64,000 bases of DNA from Opisthorchis felineus (GCA_004794785.1 SJOL01008912.1:195182-259181), one strand, 5' to 3'; shown: positions 1-13,577, numbered from the stretch's first letter. Made by a program: numbers and translations. The notes: generated by a model not told the origin, from the sequence alone.

Positions 1-3000
1 CCGCCGGAACTTTCAGGGGAGAGTTAGAAACTAATTTCAGGGTAGATATGGTTAGCGTTGTTGCCTGAGTACAGTTTACCTTCCGCTCCGAAATCATCTG
101 CTCATATTTGTTCCGACACTGTGAAGGCAATACGTCAATTCCGAAACGGTCGGATGGTTATTCATCCATTTTAAACGCTTTTGTTTTGAAAGAATAGGGC
201 AGGAGACTGATGTCAGCAAGCTGCATCCTGTGGTTAACCGCACAAAATTTCGCATGCTGAAGTGCAACGAAAGATGTTGATTTTATCGTCTGGTGCAGCG
301 CTATCTCGCCCTGGCCACTAGACACCTAGTTCTACGTTGCTTGTACTTTATCCTAGAGAAAAGAAGGGGAAAAAATAATCCAAATTATTGGTTCGACGCA
401 TGTGGAGAGACTGTCATATCTGCACTTCTGTTAGTACGCAGCATGGATGTATGTTGAAATATTGTGTCGTGTGGTTATCAGGAATCTCCGTATAAAATCG
501 ATGACACACAATGCGTCATTTTTGGTCAGAGTGGATAAGTAGAAAATCAATCCTTATGCGTTACGGGATTCAACATTTGATGATTAGAATTCACCTTGCG
601 CAATCAGCTAACTGAATCCGTGCTTAGTGCGTCTGCCCGTACCAATAAACATCGCTGGACGGTACGGTCATGCATTTTGAGATTAATTATTGGGGTTCAA
701 ACCCATTTCTTTGAAATAGGAGCTTCTGACGGATAACTGACTGCCGATTGAAAGATGCATACCCTGAGATATATGCATATCATTCCTCAAGGCGATCTAA
801 TTTCAGGTCGCCAGAAAACTCAAATTGAAATTTGTTACTTAAGTATAGACAACTCTTGCATATTTATTGACAGGGACCACCGAAATTCACCAAAACAGAA
901 ATGTGAATTTCATAAATTTTAACGACTGCCTCCCAGCGTCACTGATTTGTTGACATTTGCCTCCTTAAATTTATAAAACAACTATTAAGTGAGAACATCT
1001 ACCGGTACGTGTCCCCAAGTACTGCAATTAAAAAACTGCATCCTATGTTCATAATAATATGGCGTTTAAAGCTCTGGAATCTTTTTGTTTTCTAATCGAT
1101 CGGAAGCACCAAAAGAGATATATATGGTTGTCCCGTAAATAACCTCCATCAATAAAACATGCATCCTCAATGCTAAAATAGGATTTTATGGCAGTTTCCG
1201 CATATATTTTTGCTACTAAAATGTTTTTATTTTCCACCGGTCTAAATATGGCTGTGTTAAATGATTGTCTACATCCTTTAAAGAGGTATCTTTGTGTTGC
1301 CGCTTTGGAGACGTTTCCCAAAAAGTGAATTTGTACAATAATGTCACCAGACCTCTCACATGGCTCTGGGACAGATCGGAAGTGCGTAACGTGTTTGAGT
1401 GCAGGTTTGGGGCCTACGTAAGATTGCCTCTGAGCATGGTTGTGTGAGGTATACGAAACTTTACATGTGAGAAAGATGTTTGGCAGGTTACTTGTTAGTT
1501 TACGTGTCTAATAAATTTAATTGAGGCCATTTTGGAAACGGGGCAACTGTGTATGTCAGCATGGTAGCCTGTAATAAAAGTAAATGCAGTCTCTTATCTA
1601 TTTTTGGACAATCATGAAGATATTCCCGATGTATAGCCCATATTATGATGTGAGTAACTTTAGATGAATCCATTCTGATCTCACGCCGGTAGTTGAAAAG
1701 GGGAACGAGAAACGCCAGGAGCCACTGGGGGGGCTCGGAGAGCTGCAGATCAGATGGGGCTCTTCTTTCTTCTCTAGAAAGCGCGTACAGCTACAGCCAA
1801 GTTATTTCAAGATTAATCTAATGACATCACGCATACAATAAAGGCTGAATACTTGTACAAAAGTTACTGCTGATTTCTTTTGGTACGCTCTCGTTTAAAA
1901 TGTGTCAAATGTTTTGAATTTACCTATTCAACGGGGCCCACATGTTTATTCTCAACCACACCACATGTGGCATTGCGTGCCTGGAGTGCCGTAGCGGAAA
2001 CACAAGTACGAATTCGAGTGAGCCAAACTGCGATAGCTGCACACATTCCTGGAGACCTGAATCAGCGCCTGGAATCGGCACGCAGCCTAATACAACTCAT
2101 CTACTAGTTTATGCTTATTTTGGCATCAAATATTTTGTTTTGTGTTATGTTTTTACGCATGGCGTTCTTTTAGTTTACCAGTTATCGATGTGTCAAGGTC
2201 AGAGCCTGAGTGGTTGTTCAAATGCACATACATAGTACGGAAAACTGTGGACTATCAAGAGTCTTGTCAGGTCATCACGTTTTCATGCACATACCCATCA
2301 TGAGCATTTTTGTTTCAGTTGACGGACACTGACAGAAAAAACCCAAAACATCTGAAAAACGGTGCACCCAACTGATCTGGATTTGGTAGAAACTGCTTGT
2401 GGCAGACAGCAGATTGTATATAACTTATAATGTTCCAAAGTAGGTAGTAATCGGTCACACGTCGTACATCCGCGTTACATCACTGGCGTGACGTTACTCT
2501 CGCCGCCAGGGAACGTGAACCTTATTTGTGAATTGAATGTTCATTTTGAAATTAGTTGGCTCTATTGCTAGCTTGGATATTTCTCTTGTTTCAATGAAGC
2601 TGTCGCATGAGTGGATGAGATACTTGCGGATTTCAGCATGGATTTCGCCACTGAACATGAGGCAAGAACAAAATGACCGGTGAACTATGAATATCCTTCC
2701 AAATCACCGTCATCAATATACATGATAAATTGGTACAAAGTTGGGTCAAGGCACATTCCACTCAAGTTTTAGCCTTTCACCGTTGATCCCGGCTTTCTTA
2801 TAAATCCGTTTTGCATGTTCCCATAGTACGAAATATGGCATACCCAAGTAGGCGATAACCCACATTCTCAATTGATAACTGCTCAGGTAACTCTGCAGGC
2901 AATGCCAAATTTAGCACTCTGAGGAAATGCCTGGTCTGCCGCAATCCTTCAATCAAACTGGAGCTTTTTGATCTTTCATTCTAGTTCCGCAGTTTGCTCT

Positions 3001-4447
3001 ACGCGGATCGCTGTAGATTATCCCTCTTGCGTGACATGTTCTCAAATATGTAAGATAAATGTTTGGACAGTTTCAACGTCCAATTACAGACCTTCAAATT
3101 CCCACGCTTATTATCGGGAACACATTCGTGGCCAATATATGTGTAGGCTTATGAGCACACACTACATTAACTATATGAAGAGCAACCTTCAAATCGACGG
3201 ATGTTTTTCTGCTGATCCCAACAAGCTTCTTCTGAGAAGAACCACAAGTTTGCCTAGACAGCCACAAAAGTACGGAATATTTCTGGTATTAAACTCAATA
3301 TCCGACAAGAAAACGGTTGACGTGATCCAAACTGCTAAGGGGTGAGATCCATGTACGAGTAAATAATACTAATTTGGTGCCAGTGAATGAACTATGCACA
3401 CGGTATCGACACAAATGATCATTGAGAGTACAGCTGCAAATATATCTATAGTACCTATTGAAGAAACAGAGTCAATGCTCGGTAAACAAGCTATAGCAAA
3501 CAACACTAACACGGTGGAACCGTGATAATTTTCTGTTACGCCTGGCGCATTTCTTTGACAGCGACAACCTCTATGAAGAAGTTTGTTTTTGATTGTGGAG
3601 CGAGCTAATATGCCAAATGAAAGAATAGCTGTAAAATGTGTTTATCACAGCACGGGGGTTTATATTCGCTGGCAGAACTGAAGAGCTTATCTTCTATACG
3701 AAGATTGATATATCCAAAATTGATCGCTCTATGGCTTGCAGTGTTTTCTGTGTCCTGCAACCATATTGGGTTTTGCAGTCACCAAATTCTGAATCTTATA
3801 TTACGCAGCCTCAGCACTTGAAAACTAGTATGAAGGCGTTGCTCGTGATGTGACGTTTATTTCTTTAATTATACTTTAAATCGTTACCTGTCAAAATTAA
3901 GCTAAATTTATTTGCTCCAAGCGCAGTTTTTATGGTCCTAGCCTCTTAAAACTGCTTCAAGATCCACGAGGTTGACTTTGCGTTTACTTGAGTTTACAGC
4001 CCACATTTCCGTTCAGATCACAAATACACGGCTATCACCCAGACTGCCCCTAAGCGACTATATAAGTATATACAGCCATATAAATCTGTAATACTCATGT
4101 AGACGTGCATGCTTAAACCAACCTTCTCTTCCGGGAAAGCACGTGATCCTTTACCGGCCAACCGGCCTCTCGGATGAAACGCTGAATACTGTACAAACGA
4201 CTTATTTACAAGAAAACATATGTCACTCCTAGTAGGAACATAACCTTGGAATTCACTGCGCGGCGTTTTAAATGAACTACAAAGTGCTACGACAAAATTG
4301 AACTGGTTTGCTATAATTATATTCATGGAGATCGATGTAAGATAGGAACGCTCCCTCCTACGCATGTGAAATGGTTTGCATGTGTGAAAACCGTGAGGGT
4401 TGTGCTTGACGATATAAGGAAGCCAAGATACCTGACCATTTCTGTCC
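1..4447. other. Intergenic, no assignable gene
   Basis: I see no conserved protein motif, RNA gene or repeat unit here. The longest open frame ends at 3345 on the plus strand (about 125 codons, no ATG at its start). That length is expected by chance in AT-rich DNA of this size, and its translation resembles no family I know. A cysteine-containing frame starts at an ATG at 1942 and is discussed among the rejected items. Confidence 0.5.
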
Positions 4448-4455
4448 TATATAAA
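4448..4455 (+). promoter_or_regulatory. TATA box of the ML/NPC2-like gene
   Basis: The sequence TATATAAA lies 56 bases upstream of the ATG of the ML-domain gene. A TATA box places transcription start about 25-30 bases downstream, here near 4478, which leaves a short 5' untranslated region of about 25 bases. Position and sequence both fit a core promoter, but no transcript evidence is available. Confidence 0.6.
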
Positions 4456-4503
4456 CGATTTAACCGTAACCGCAAAATTATTTTGGGGCTTAATTTATTG
4501 GCG

Positions 4504-6082
4504 ATGATAGTGTACAGTTTCACCATATGTGTTCTGACCATGTGCGTGGTGGAGTTTACAGCTGCTTTGGGCTTCACGAACTGTGGTCAGTCTTATAACA
4601 GCGTACAACTTACATGCGCGTATAGATAGACACATTATGCACAAAGCGTATTCCAGTAAACCTGATACTTTTTGAGAGTTTCTTGCGAACACTGAGTTCG
4701 TCGAGTTCTACAGGGTGAAATCCGCAAGGCCTTGTACTACCTTCGCACAATGTTTATTGTTTCTTGAGTATGCTGGAATATTTGTTTCATATTTGTTTAT
4801 GTAAATGTGACCTAAAGTTTAATTTATTGGGCATGGATGAAATTGGTTTATCCAAAAAGCCATTCAGTACCTTCGAATACTTTTAAATTTTAGACAAAGT
4901 AAAAGTGTGAATTCATGTACTTTTTATGTGCAGGTCCAAATGATGCTGAGTTGCTGAAATTGGACGTTTCACCTTGTGACCATGACCGTTGCATGCTGCA
5001 GAGGGGGGCGCGTGTTACCATCCGTATCAAATTCAGAGCACGTGAGTATGCACTGAAACTACGCTGTCGAGATAACTCTAAAGAACATGCACCAATGTAT
5101 AAATTGACTATTGTTGAAGTAACGCATAACAATTAGAAACGCGTAGAGGCCATGCTGAGGCTGGTGAATATTTTTTCCAGTTCCCAAATTTTAGATGCTT
5201 AGGGTTCACATTTATCAAATATTTCGCGTCAAAAATCACACACTTTGGGATACACTCTCAGTGTGATGCCCTACTGTGGGAATTGCTTGGGTGACTTGCG
5301 TCAAAAACTGTATGGTTTGCATTTTTTATTGTTTTGAGGAAATATTCTGCGTACTCGAAACTAATGGTCTATCGGGTGACGAATAATGGCGCGTTCTTCC
5401 TAAGTTCTATATAGAACGATTTTCAACTGTTTACTAACTTACGCAATCCTCTTCAAATAGTCACAAACGTTGATTCTGGTGGTCATAGAATTGAACGTGG
5501 CGAGCGGATTCTGGTGTTACTCCCTCACAACGGTCTATGCATTCACGTGACCCCAAGCTGCCCGATTAAGGAAGGTGGAGAATACATATACAGCTTCACG
5601 GGCGCGGTGCCCGATGACGCCGAAATAGTAAGTCGTGAAAAATTATGCTCGTACATATCTCCCTGCAAGTGATCAATAGGGCTTCCGGAATGTGCCTTTA
5701 GAGTAGATTGCTTCGGCTCGATTACCAGCAGGAAACGGGGTTCCACACTGTTCGCCGTTTCCTTTGCACAGTTTGAATAATGCTTCAATATGCCTGCATT
5801 CTGAGGCACTGCGTTACTTTACGTCATTTATCGTTGCAACCATACTATAAGGCTGCGCAGTCAAATCTTTTCGAAATACACATTTTCCTGCGCTTTGATG
5901 CTAAATAATCATTCATGCATGCGCAAGTGGCCAACGTGCGCCATCAAGTGCATGTCCATGTTAGTCTTTATGTAACCTTTGATATATTCGTTTCACAGGG
6001 TCCGGTAACTGTTCGGTGGGAGCTATTTTATACTGGAGGAAGAATGTTTATCTGTGCCGAATTTCAAGTGGAAATCGTATGA
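4504..6082 (+). CDS. NPC2-like: Secreted ML-domain (NPC2-like) lipid-binding protein, four exons
   Basis: Four exons join in phase: 4504-4585, 4934-5041, 5461-5627 and 5999-6082. All introns are GT-AG (donors gtcagt, gtgagt, gtaagt). The product is 146 residues, close to human NPC2 (151). Residues 1 to about 21 form a hydrophobic signal peptide ending near TAA. Six cysteines at 27, 42, 47, 90, 97 and 138 match the family pattern, where they pair 1-6, 2-3 and 4-5. Signatures include FTNCG, PCDHDRC, a following LQRG, SCPIKEGGEY and VRWEL. ML proteins are small secreted or lysosomal beta-sandwich proteins that bind sterols or other lipids. In arthropods they form multigene families used in sterol transport, innate immunity or chemical sensing. 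The ATG at 4504 was chosen because it follows the TATA box by 56 bases and opens the signal peptide. The exact ligand cannot be read from sequence. Confidence 0.9.
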
Positions 6083-6108
6083 ATTAATTCTTGTCAGTCT
6101 GCTGATGT

Positions 6109-6114
6109 AATAAA
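6109..6114 (+). terminator. Poly(A) signal of the ML/NPC2-like gene
   Basis: AATAAA begins 27 bases after the TGA stop at 6080-6082. This is a canonical cleavage and polyadenylation signal and gives a very short 3' untranslated region, matching the short 5' end of the same compact gene. Confidence 0.65.
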
Positions 6115-9100
6115 CATTTTCAAAAACCAGCCTTTCATTTGAGCAATTCTGGTACTATTATAGGACACAATCTATCTTCGTAGGCTTGAACACGACTTTG
6201 CTAAGTGCCTTCTTTAAATTTGCCATGACTCTACCAATCCTACGACACATACGGACTGTAACCAGTTTGAGCACTGAATGACCATTTGCTGTCTTCCAGA
6301 CCTTGTCTGCATCAAACTGAAAGCTTAATATTGTCAAGAAAGCAAACAAAGGAAGGGCCACATTATCGTAAAGCAAGACGACAAACGCAAGTTGTTCATT
6401 CAGCGTTGAAAGACAATGGATATGCCCTCAGTAGCGCGAATGCAACAACAGATTTCTTCGGTTAAAACGCTTTCAAATCCAACGAAGCGGATTGCTTTTC
6501 AACGAAACTGGTGAAAGTTCATTAGGCGGAAGTACTGCCACCTAAACGTTCACCAGATCCACTCTTAATTGATTTTTCTCAGTGCAGCAACTGCTTTGGA
6601 TTGTCATCCTATTACGACGGATGGTAATTGGCATTTGTAAGGCCTAGAACAATTCATACAAAACTGCGAAATATTAACCTAAAATAGTTAGATGCGCTAA
6701 CAGCCTGCCCGCGTTGTACACGTAATAGCCTTTTACGTTTAGGTTGCCCGCGTTCTAGTACCTCCTTCGCACGGATGTGCAAGGTTTTGTTCCTACAGTT
6801 CGAGCAACATTCTAAATATAGACACATTTACTCCTTTGTAGTCTTTTCTGCCATCTTTGCAAACCGAATACTCCTTGGCGTTGCTTCCATGTAAACTAAC
6901 GGAAAGATATCTTTGTTGAATATGCACACAGCTGGAGGATAGACCTCTTCACAACGTAGCTATATTTCATAGTACATTTGTGTCGGAGGGAGTTTCTACC
7001 AAAAAACGTTGGATTTATTTCATGAGTAATTGTAATTGTAAAAAGGAGGCTAAACTGAGTAAACGGTTCTTCATTACCAATCAATTGAGAAGCATTTTCC
7101 TGTCAACGAAAGTTCCGCACGTCTGCAAATAATTTAGTTACACTGAAATTTCCCATAATCTCATGGGTCGTTCACACAATGCCTCATAGACTACCGAGTC
7201 AAATTATTAGGTGCCTAATTGTGAACGAGAGGAGACTTCCGTGTCCGGGAATAATCTGCGCAGAACTTAAGTGGTGGGACGTTTTCTGAATTCCCAATGG
7301 GTTAACACAAAATATTCTATTTCACCTAAAAGACCAAAATTCTCTCAGTAGACAAGAACAATTTTCACCAGATTCCACATATATTAGAGTGGTTCAGATG
7401 GTGGACATTATAGGGCTAACGCATTAGGCCTGCGTAAAACGGTCCCACTATAATAAGTGATTTTTCAAAGAATTCCCGTTGCACCTAAGGAATCGAAAGC
7501 TGTTTTGCTTTACGGACCGGGAAACCTCGTGATTCTAAGAAAACTGGTTAGCAACTTGATTGAATGTGTCGTTAGTAATACTTTGAGAACTGTTTCCCAT
7601 AATGATACACCCATTTTTAAGCTGAAGCACACTGACCTGTGAATTTTGAATCTCCATTCCCTCTGCACTTGAACGGCATGCCTGCTTTCTCCATTTTCGC
7701 CGTTAGCACACCTTACCATCTTTTAAGCTACAACGCAGAGCCTTATTCCGACCTCAAGATTGTGTCTCAAATTAGGACCATATATTGAGTTAAAACCGAA
7801 GTGAGTTCACTGAACGTGCTGATTCAACGATGCGTGTTCCATCCAGATGAAATTCTGCAAAAAGCGAATAGGCAATAAACGTGCTCTTCGGGGAGCCTTT
7901 GAGAAAACGCTTGAGATATAAACCCTATTAAATGGACGTTAAAATTTCATCCTGGGGCTGAATTATTCTGCCGGCCTAGGTTTTGTTGAATTTCATCAGC
8001 GGTGGTTTGTTTGCTAATTCATTTTTAAAAGTACGAGAAACATGCGCATTTTTTCACTCTGTGCAAAATCATCATGCAATGCAGAGCAGTAGTAGAAAAA
8101 AGAGATTTGCCTGTTAATTGTCACCCAGTCTAGTTGACAATCTGACCATTTCCAGAATGATTGAATACTTGCATCATGTAACCTAATGTTCGAGGGAAAA
8201 AATTTGAAGAACTCTTAAACCTGCAGTCAAATTGACCTGCTTTTGGTGTCTCCCAAAGCGAAGACTAAAGGAACCCTCGGATGGATTCGATTAATTAGTT
8301 AATTCAGCCATCCTGTATTTCGCGTCCATGCTACTGATAAAAAATCGGCCTCCAAAAGGCTGACAACTTTTTCATCACTGAAAGATCACTCACAGATGCA
8401 CAGTAACCACATACATGTAGGGCAATTCCTGTAAATATGAGCTTTCAAGACGGAGCGAATCAAGTGAATAGAAAAATACCAGTTTTGTTATCGGCTCATC
8501 CCATATGCAGTAGAGATCATTTTGCGTTCTTTAGTTGAAAACAATAGTTGTTCGTCCAAATAGGAATTGCATTAACCTGAAAAATTATTTAAATGAATAA
8601 GAGGTTGGCTTTATTCACACATGATTGATCGTATTTTGAGCCCACTTTAAAGAACGCGTTCCAATAGTCCAACAAACTAGTCGTATTTATTAATAAATTG
8701 AAAGGAATTTAGTGCATAAGATCGTTCCACTTATCACATAACGTGACAGTGTGCAATTGATTTCAACCATTTGGCGCTACTTGTCTTTTGTTCATTTTTA
8801 TTTGGGATGCTCCATTAGGAAATCCTTCAATCTCATTTTCTAACTCAATATTGTTACTATATTTCTGGTGTACTTGCCGTTTGTATTTTTGACAATGAAA
8901 CGTAGGCGGCAGAAGTTGCGGTATTAGTGCCAGACCTTGAGTTGGCTCTCATGTTCCAGAAGTGTGTCTGTGAATTTACCTCTGTTGGCAAAACACAGGT
9001 ATTGCTCCTTTCATGCTTCCTGTTTTGTTCCATTCAAAATTGGCCAGAAAGGGGAAATTCACTTCATTGCAATTCTAGAAATACGGTTGTCAGCAAGTGC

Positions 9101-9982
9101 CATAAAATGATCAAGGATGCTATGGCATCACATCTTCTCACATTGGGTTGCCGGCGAGGTCTTCTGGGGGATTGAGGTATCTACATTACCTTCTTGGGAA
9201 TCACGAATAAATTTCAAATTTTCGGGGTTTAATTAGAAATTGAGGATATGAAAATTTCCCAAACAGGTGACCAATATACTTTGTGTCAGTGTTTGGGGAA
9301 CAAAATGGAGTTGTTTGTGCAACTTCGTATATTCAGTGAATGCAGGAAAACAAACATCAAATGAGTGCCCCAGTCACTTAGAGCTGAAATGGAAAGTTGT
9401 ATTATGAGTGCCTCACAGACGAGAGAGGGAAAGTGTCTGAAAAATGTTTTAAAGCCGGATTTATTTCTCAGTAGTAATACCTAACCCCAGCTTTTATAAT
9501 CATAAGGCATTTAGCAGCTGTTTTGTAAAATTCAGTTAAGATAAAGAGCTGAAGTTAGGCGCGTCAGGTGTAGGCAAGTTTTCTTTTATTTTTGTTTTCT
9601 CATTGGACTAGATGGCGCAAAAGTGGACTTGATGCGCAGATCTCAGTGGCAACATTTATTAATCCTTTATTCTTGACAACAATAAAATAGGATTTCTCCG
9701 CACTCAACGTTCATATAACGACGTCAAATGGTTCTCATCCACAGAAAAGCGACTTTTATAGACCGCGTCTACGTTTGCAAGCAATTCATCAGTAGACAAA
9801 ACGAACCTGGACAAAATAAGTCCGAGTACTCCAAATGAAATCACGTTTTTTTGCTACCAGACGTAGTTTCATTAAATTTTGAATTAAATTTGGCGTAGAT
9901 GCTTTGAAACTCAGTTCCAGTATTCGTGCTTTAAAAGCTACGCCATGCACTTAACATCAGCTGGCTGCGAAATATAGTTCGC
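6115..9982. other. Intergenic, no assignable gene
   Basis: No family motif was seen on either strand. A short open stretch near 8910-9000, between an AG and a weak GTATTG donor, could be an exon, but nothing in its translation is recognisable. Confidence 0.5.
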
Positions 9983-10431
9983 TTAAATCAAAACGACAGT
10001 GACGGTGACTAGAGCTGCATCGCGGCGTTTGATCATTGAAAAGCACCAACTCGCTGTTTGATGCTGGATCCACACTAAGGAGAGTAAATTCAATTTGAGC
10101 GGATGGGCCTTTATCGCGACCCCGTCCTCCTGTCGACACGTTTGCTTGTTGAAAATAAACTGAATATTGTAGGTACAAAGGAGCAGTAGTTTCTCAGGGT
10201 CCGAGATGGAAATGCTATTATCTTTTCCGTTGCATTCAGTCAAGTCACAAACATAGTGAGCGGCATGTTTGTAAACAATGACTGGACGTCCAGGGAGAAC
10301 GTACAGAGTTTATGAACCTTCAGGTCTTTAATTTGATCGACAAAAGAAAAAAAATACCTCTCAGGCGGTGTATCGACACTCCTACCTGACTGGATAACGT
10401 GTCTGTACATTCCTGATCTACTTTTCAGCAC
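9983..10431 (-). mobile_element. Penelope-like element: reverse transcriptase relic
   Basis: Two minus-strand frames, read right to left, carry consecutive reverse transcriptase motifs typical of Penelope-like elements. The first (10431 to 10240) contains CTFSLDVQSLFTNMPL, matching the family block SFDVxSLFTNVPL. The second (10243 to 9983) contains LLLLC followed by NIQFIFNKQTCRQEDGVA, matching the block that precedes the AMGSPLGP motif, here changed to IKAHPLK. The two pieces are in correct order, but the gap between them is about 23 codons, shorter than usual, and the frame shifts. No YVDD active-site block was found to the left. This is a dead fragment of a retroelement that primes at open chromosome ends or nicks. 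Element boundaries are not visible. Confidence 0.7.
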
Positions 10432-11188
10432 AGATTAGATTCCTTGATGGTGAAACCTTCAATAAAACCTCCTTCTGCCTTTGCCTGAAATCGACTGCAA
10501 CAAAAAAAATATCTGGCTACCGGCCGGTAGCTGTATGGTACACAAGTACCTAACTAGGCAAATATGAACTTTCGCGATTTGTTCCTTTCTGTTTCCTTGA
10601 ATCTTGCTATGCAAAATGTCTCGAAGATCTTCAAGGAAACTCCCTTGAGAGGAGGCTATTTTTTTAAACTGAGAAGCAATTTTCTTTAAGTTAACGGATG
10701 CATTTCTTTTTTTTTCAAAAAAATACGTGCCAATTTTGTTAAGTGCGTCCCACAGACTATGTGCAACTGACGTTTATCCATAGAGGAAGTCAAATGGGAT
10801 ATTCCTAAGCTTCAGTTACTTTTGGATTGTCTGCTAACTCGAGCGTCGTATACATTCGTTGCTATTTTGTTTTCCCGATTTGTCTTACTGCTTGAGTGAA
10901 TTTTGCGCACGAACTTATGAGACTCTGGGTTTATCAGCTGTATAAATACGTAAGCGAATTATTCATTGTCCTTAACAGTTCGGCAGCGCAACTTTGTGCT
11001 TATTGGTACAAACACAGTTAGAAAGAATAGCGCAAAAACTTTAGCGACGTTTCCTCATTGAGCTTAATAATACTGCTTTCTAGTACTAGCCTACCCGTAG
11101 AAACCAAAAGTTCCTAAATTTCCACACACGATCGTCACATTTCCATTGTCATTGCCCGGATAGATCATCCTCAAATTGTAAATTGTTG

Positions 11189-11225
<37 letters not shown>

Positions 11226-13277
11226 CGCATTGATTATAAGGAATTCTGCAATTATGTCACTGATGAGGCAGGATCAGGCGTCGTTTTTGCGGCAGTTCCT
11301 TAAGGTAGCAACTAGTCTATCTTTGTCTCGTATGGATAGATTTGCGCACATATTAAAGTACCTCACTATAATGCAAAAAATAAATGTGAATCAAGACAAG
11401 CACCTATGAAGCCGCGGGCGTGCCGCACGGCACTTCCAATATGGCCTTGCACCATTTCCATTATGCAACTCCGTGGACAGTATGCGTATAAAGTGGAACA
11501 GAGTAGCAGAATTTACAAATTATTGGTGTTTCCTCATTGGGGTGCACAGTAAACTACGGGAGTACTTCCGAGAAGTCTACATGGCATACGAAATGGTAGG
11601 TAGATTTTGCAGGGTTTAGTATATCAATTCAAATATTAGAATGCACGCCGAGTTGAAAGTTCTCGCGATGTGAATAAAGCATCCTCAGTACATTACGTGA
11701 ATCCTAAAAATGAGGTGGATTGTGTGAGGACATAAATTTAAACGAAAGGTGCCAACTAGTTTGCTGTGAGAGGAGACATGTTGTGGCCCTTCATAAATGA
11801 AGGGACATTACTTCGGGGGGCGGTGGATGCTGGATATTAAGCTCAAAATCGATGAAAGCCGCGCAGAATATCCCCAACAGTTGACACTCATAATCTGAAA
11901 AATGAAGACAATGAATTGACTGAAGACTGCACGTTGCACGAATATTAACCACCACTTGAATAAGCAAATAAAACAGAAGTACTGCATGCGGGTTTTGAAA
12001 ACATTGGTCCTGTAGAAAAACGTAATTTTTGGTGCTGATATCGTGATGAAGATATTGGGCTAATCCCGTTTTGGCGTTTTGCAACAGGTAAAGGAATATA
12101 GAGAATGTCATTTGGAAAACATTTTATCCGCCTTTTGTCCGATTTAAAAATTTTCAACGATTTTTTATTTATTCAACTGAGTACTGTGTCATAGTATTTA
12201 TCTTACGGTAAAAACTCATTACTTCCAGAAAAATGTGTTCGTCTCTACTCAGTTAACCAACTCAGATAATGTGTTGTTATATTTTTGCCAACACAGTTCT
12301 AGCGGCTTTGTATAAATAGCACATTCCATGATATTCATTCGGCGGAAAAAGCCGACATATTTTGTAACAAAATTTTAATAATCAAACACATTGATGAAAT
12401 TGAAAAAGTTAATTGGGTCCCCGGAGTCGCAAAATGCTCTGAAACTAGCAGAATTTTGGAGAGCGCAAAGTGCGGAGGACCTTCAGCTCACCGGATGCAA
12501 AAGATAAACAATAACGCAAATGTCTGGCCAACTGCCAGAAACATACTAAACTACTGTAGCAATTGTGTAATACAAGTTTGCTACTGTGGCTGTAAAGTTT
12601 CAGAGAGTTAGCTGGCCTCAATTCAACTAAAATTAGACAGCTTATAAAATAAACCAAAACCATTTTTTGTCTGGTAGCAGTTCAGCCAAAAAGAAAGTAT
12701 TGAAAAAAATAACTGCGAAGGTTGGGGTAGCAGTCAGCTTCAATCATTATGTAAACGTGCTATACTCAAAAAAACTTGTCTTGCTTTATAACATTATTGA
12801 TAAAATGATTCAATACGGATGATTTGCTTCCTTTTGCATGTAGTAAGTTCGCCAGTGTTATGTGCATCACAGTGAAAAATTGTTCGCTCAGTTTGAGCGA
12901 ACGTTGGACGAATGTGCGACCATTCCGTTATGCATCCCGTTTTGAGTAGGTTGTTCTATAGCAACGGCACCCGGCATGTAGAAGCCCACTCTTAAACTGT
13001 ACTGATGCGAAATCATAACTCTTTCTTAAAAGCCTGTAAACTTCTACCCAAGTACACACTGAACAGTTTTAAATAGTTGGGTCCACCCGTGGATTTCAGT
13101 TTTATTTAGAGCACTCGTTTCTCATTACTCCAGATTTAAGAATGAATACAGGCCACCGCGCTTCAATGTAAGGGCAACTTGCCTGTATAAATGGATGTAT
13201 CGGAAATGTATGCAAACTCTCTTCTGAGTAGAGTGTAATGGATCAGCCGTTTGCATGTGAAAACAATTTTCTAACAT
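10432..13277. other. Intergenic, no assignable gene
   Basis: Apart from an AT dinucleotide run near 11200, I see no gene, RNA or repeat family. The upstream part of the Penelope-like relic that ends at 10431 could not be followed into this stretch. Confidence 0.45.
11194..11222. repeat. (AT)n microsatellite
   Basis: An almost perfect run of about 14 AT dinucleotides. It is a simple repeat likely to vary in length between individuals, and no function is indicated. Confidence 0.9.
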
Positions 13278-13577
13278 ATGCCCAGAAAATTGATTTCAAT
13301 AATATTAGAGTTTCGAAACGAAACGAACACAATCAAACTGATATTTCGTTCAGGCGGCTGTAGGATCTGGCCGCTTCATGTGGGTTCACTAAACAAAATA
13401 AAACCAATCCCAAAAACGCAGGTAGCCTACATGATTCAATGTATGCATTGTTTTCAACGGGGGACATCAATCACTCTAGAATCATTGTGTTGGTATCCTT
13501 TGTGTCCTTGTGCTCTTTGGATAGGACTATTCCAGGAATTTCCCAGCTTTTGTCAAACACTTTTGGACGCTTATTAA
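13278..13577 (+). mobile_element. Possible Penelope-like GIY-YIG endonuclease relic
   Basis: The open plus-strand frame contains QVAYMIQCMHC near 13423-13455, followed by a degraded segment ending GTSIT. Penelope-like endonucleases have a block of the form VVYxIxCxxC...YxGxT at this position, with a glycine- and cysteine-containing linker upstream. An SGGC segment lies upstream here. The tyrosine and glycine of the second half-motif are not clearly kept. It lies on the opposite strand from the reverse transcriptase relics at 10 and 15 kb, so it would be a separate insertion. The match is short and could be chance. Confidence 0.3.

Noticed and set aside
660..705. B-box-like GGTTCAAACCC, possible tRNA
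   Set aside because: The T-stem does not pair fully, no A-box or acceptor stem fits at the required distance, and no anticodon arm can be drawn.
1942..2235. ATG frame with cysteines in CGIACLEC and CDSC, possible small cysteine-rich protein
   Set aside because: No signal peptide, no splice sites or promoter that fit, and an overlapping frame is open over the same stretch; spacing matches no family I know.
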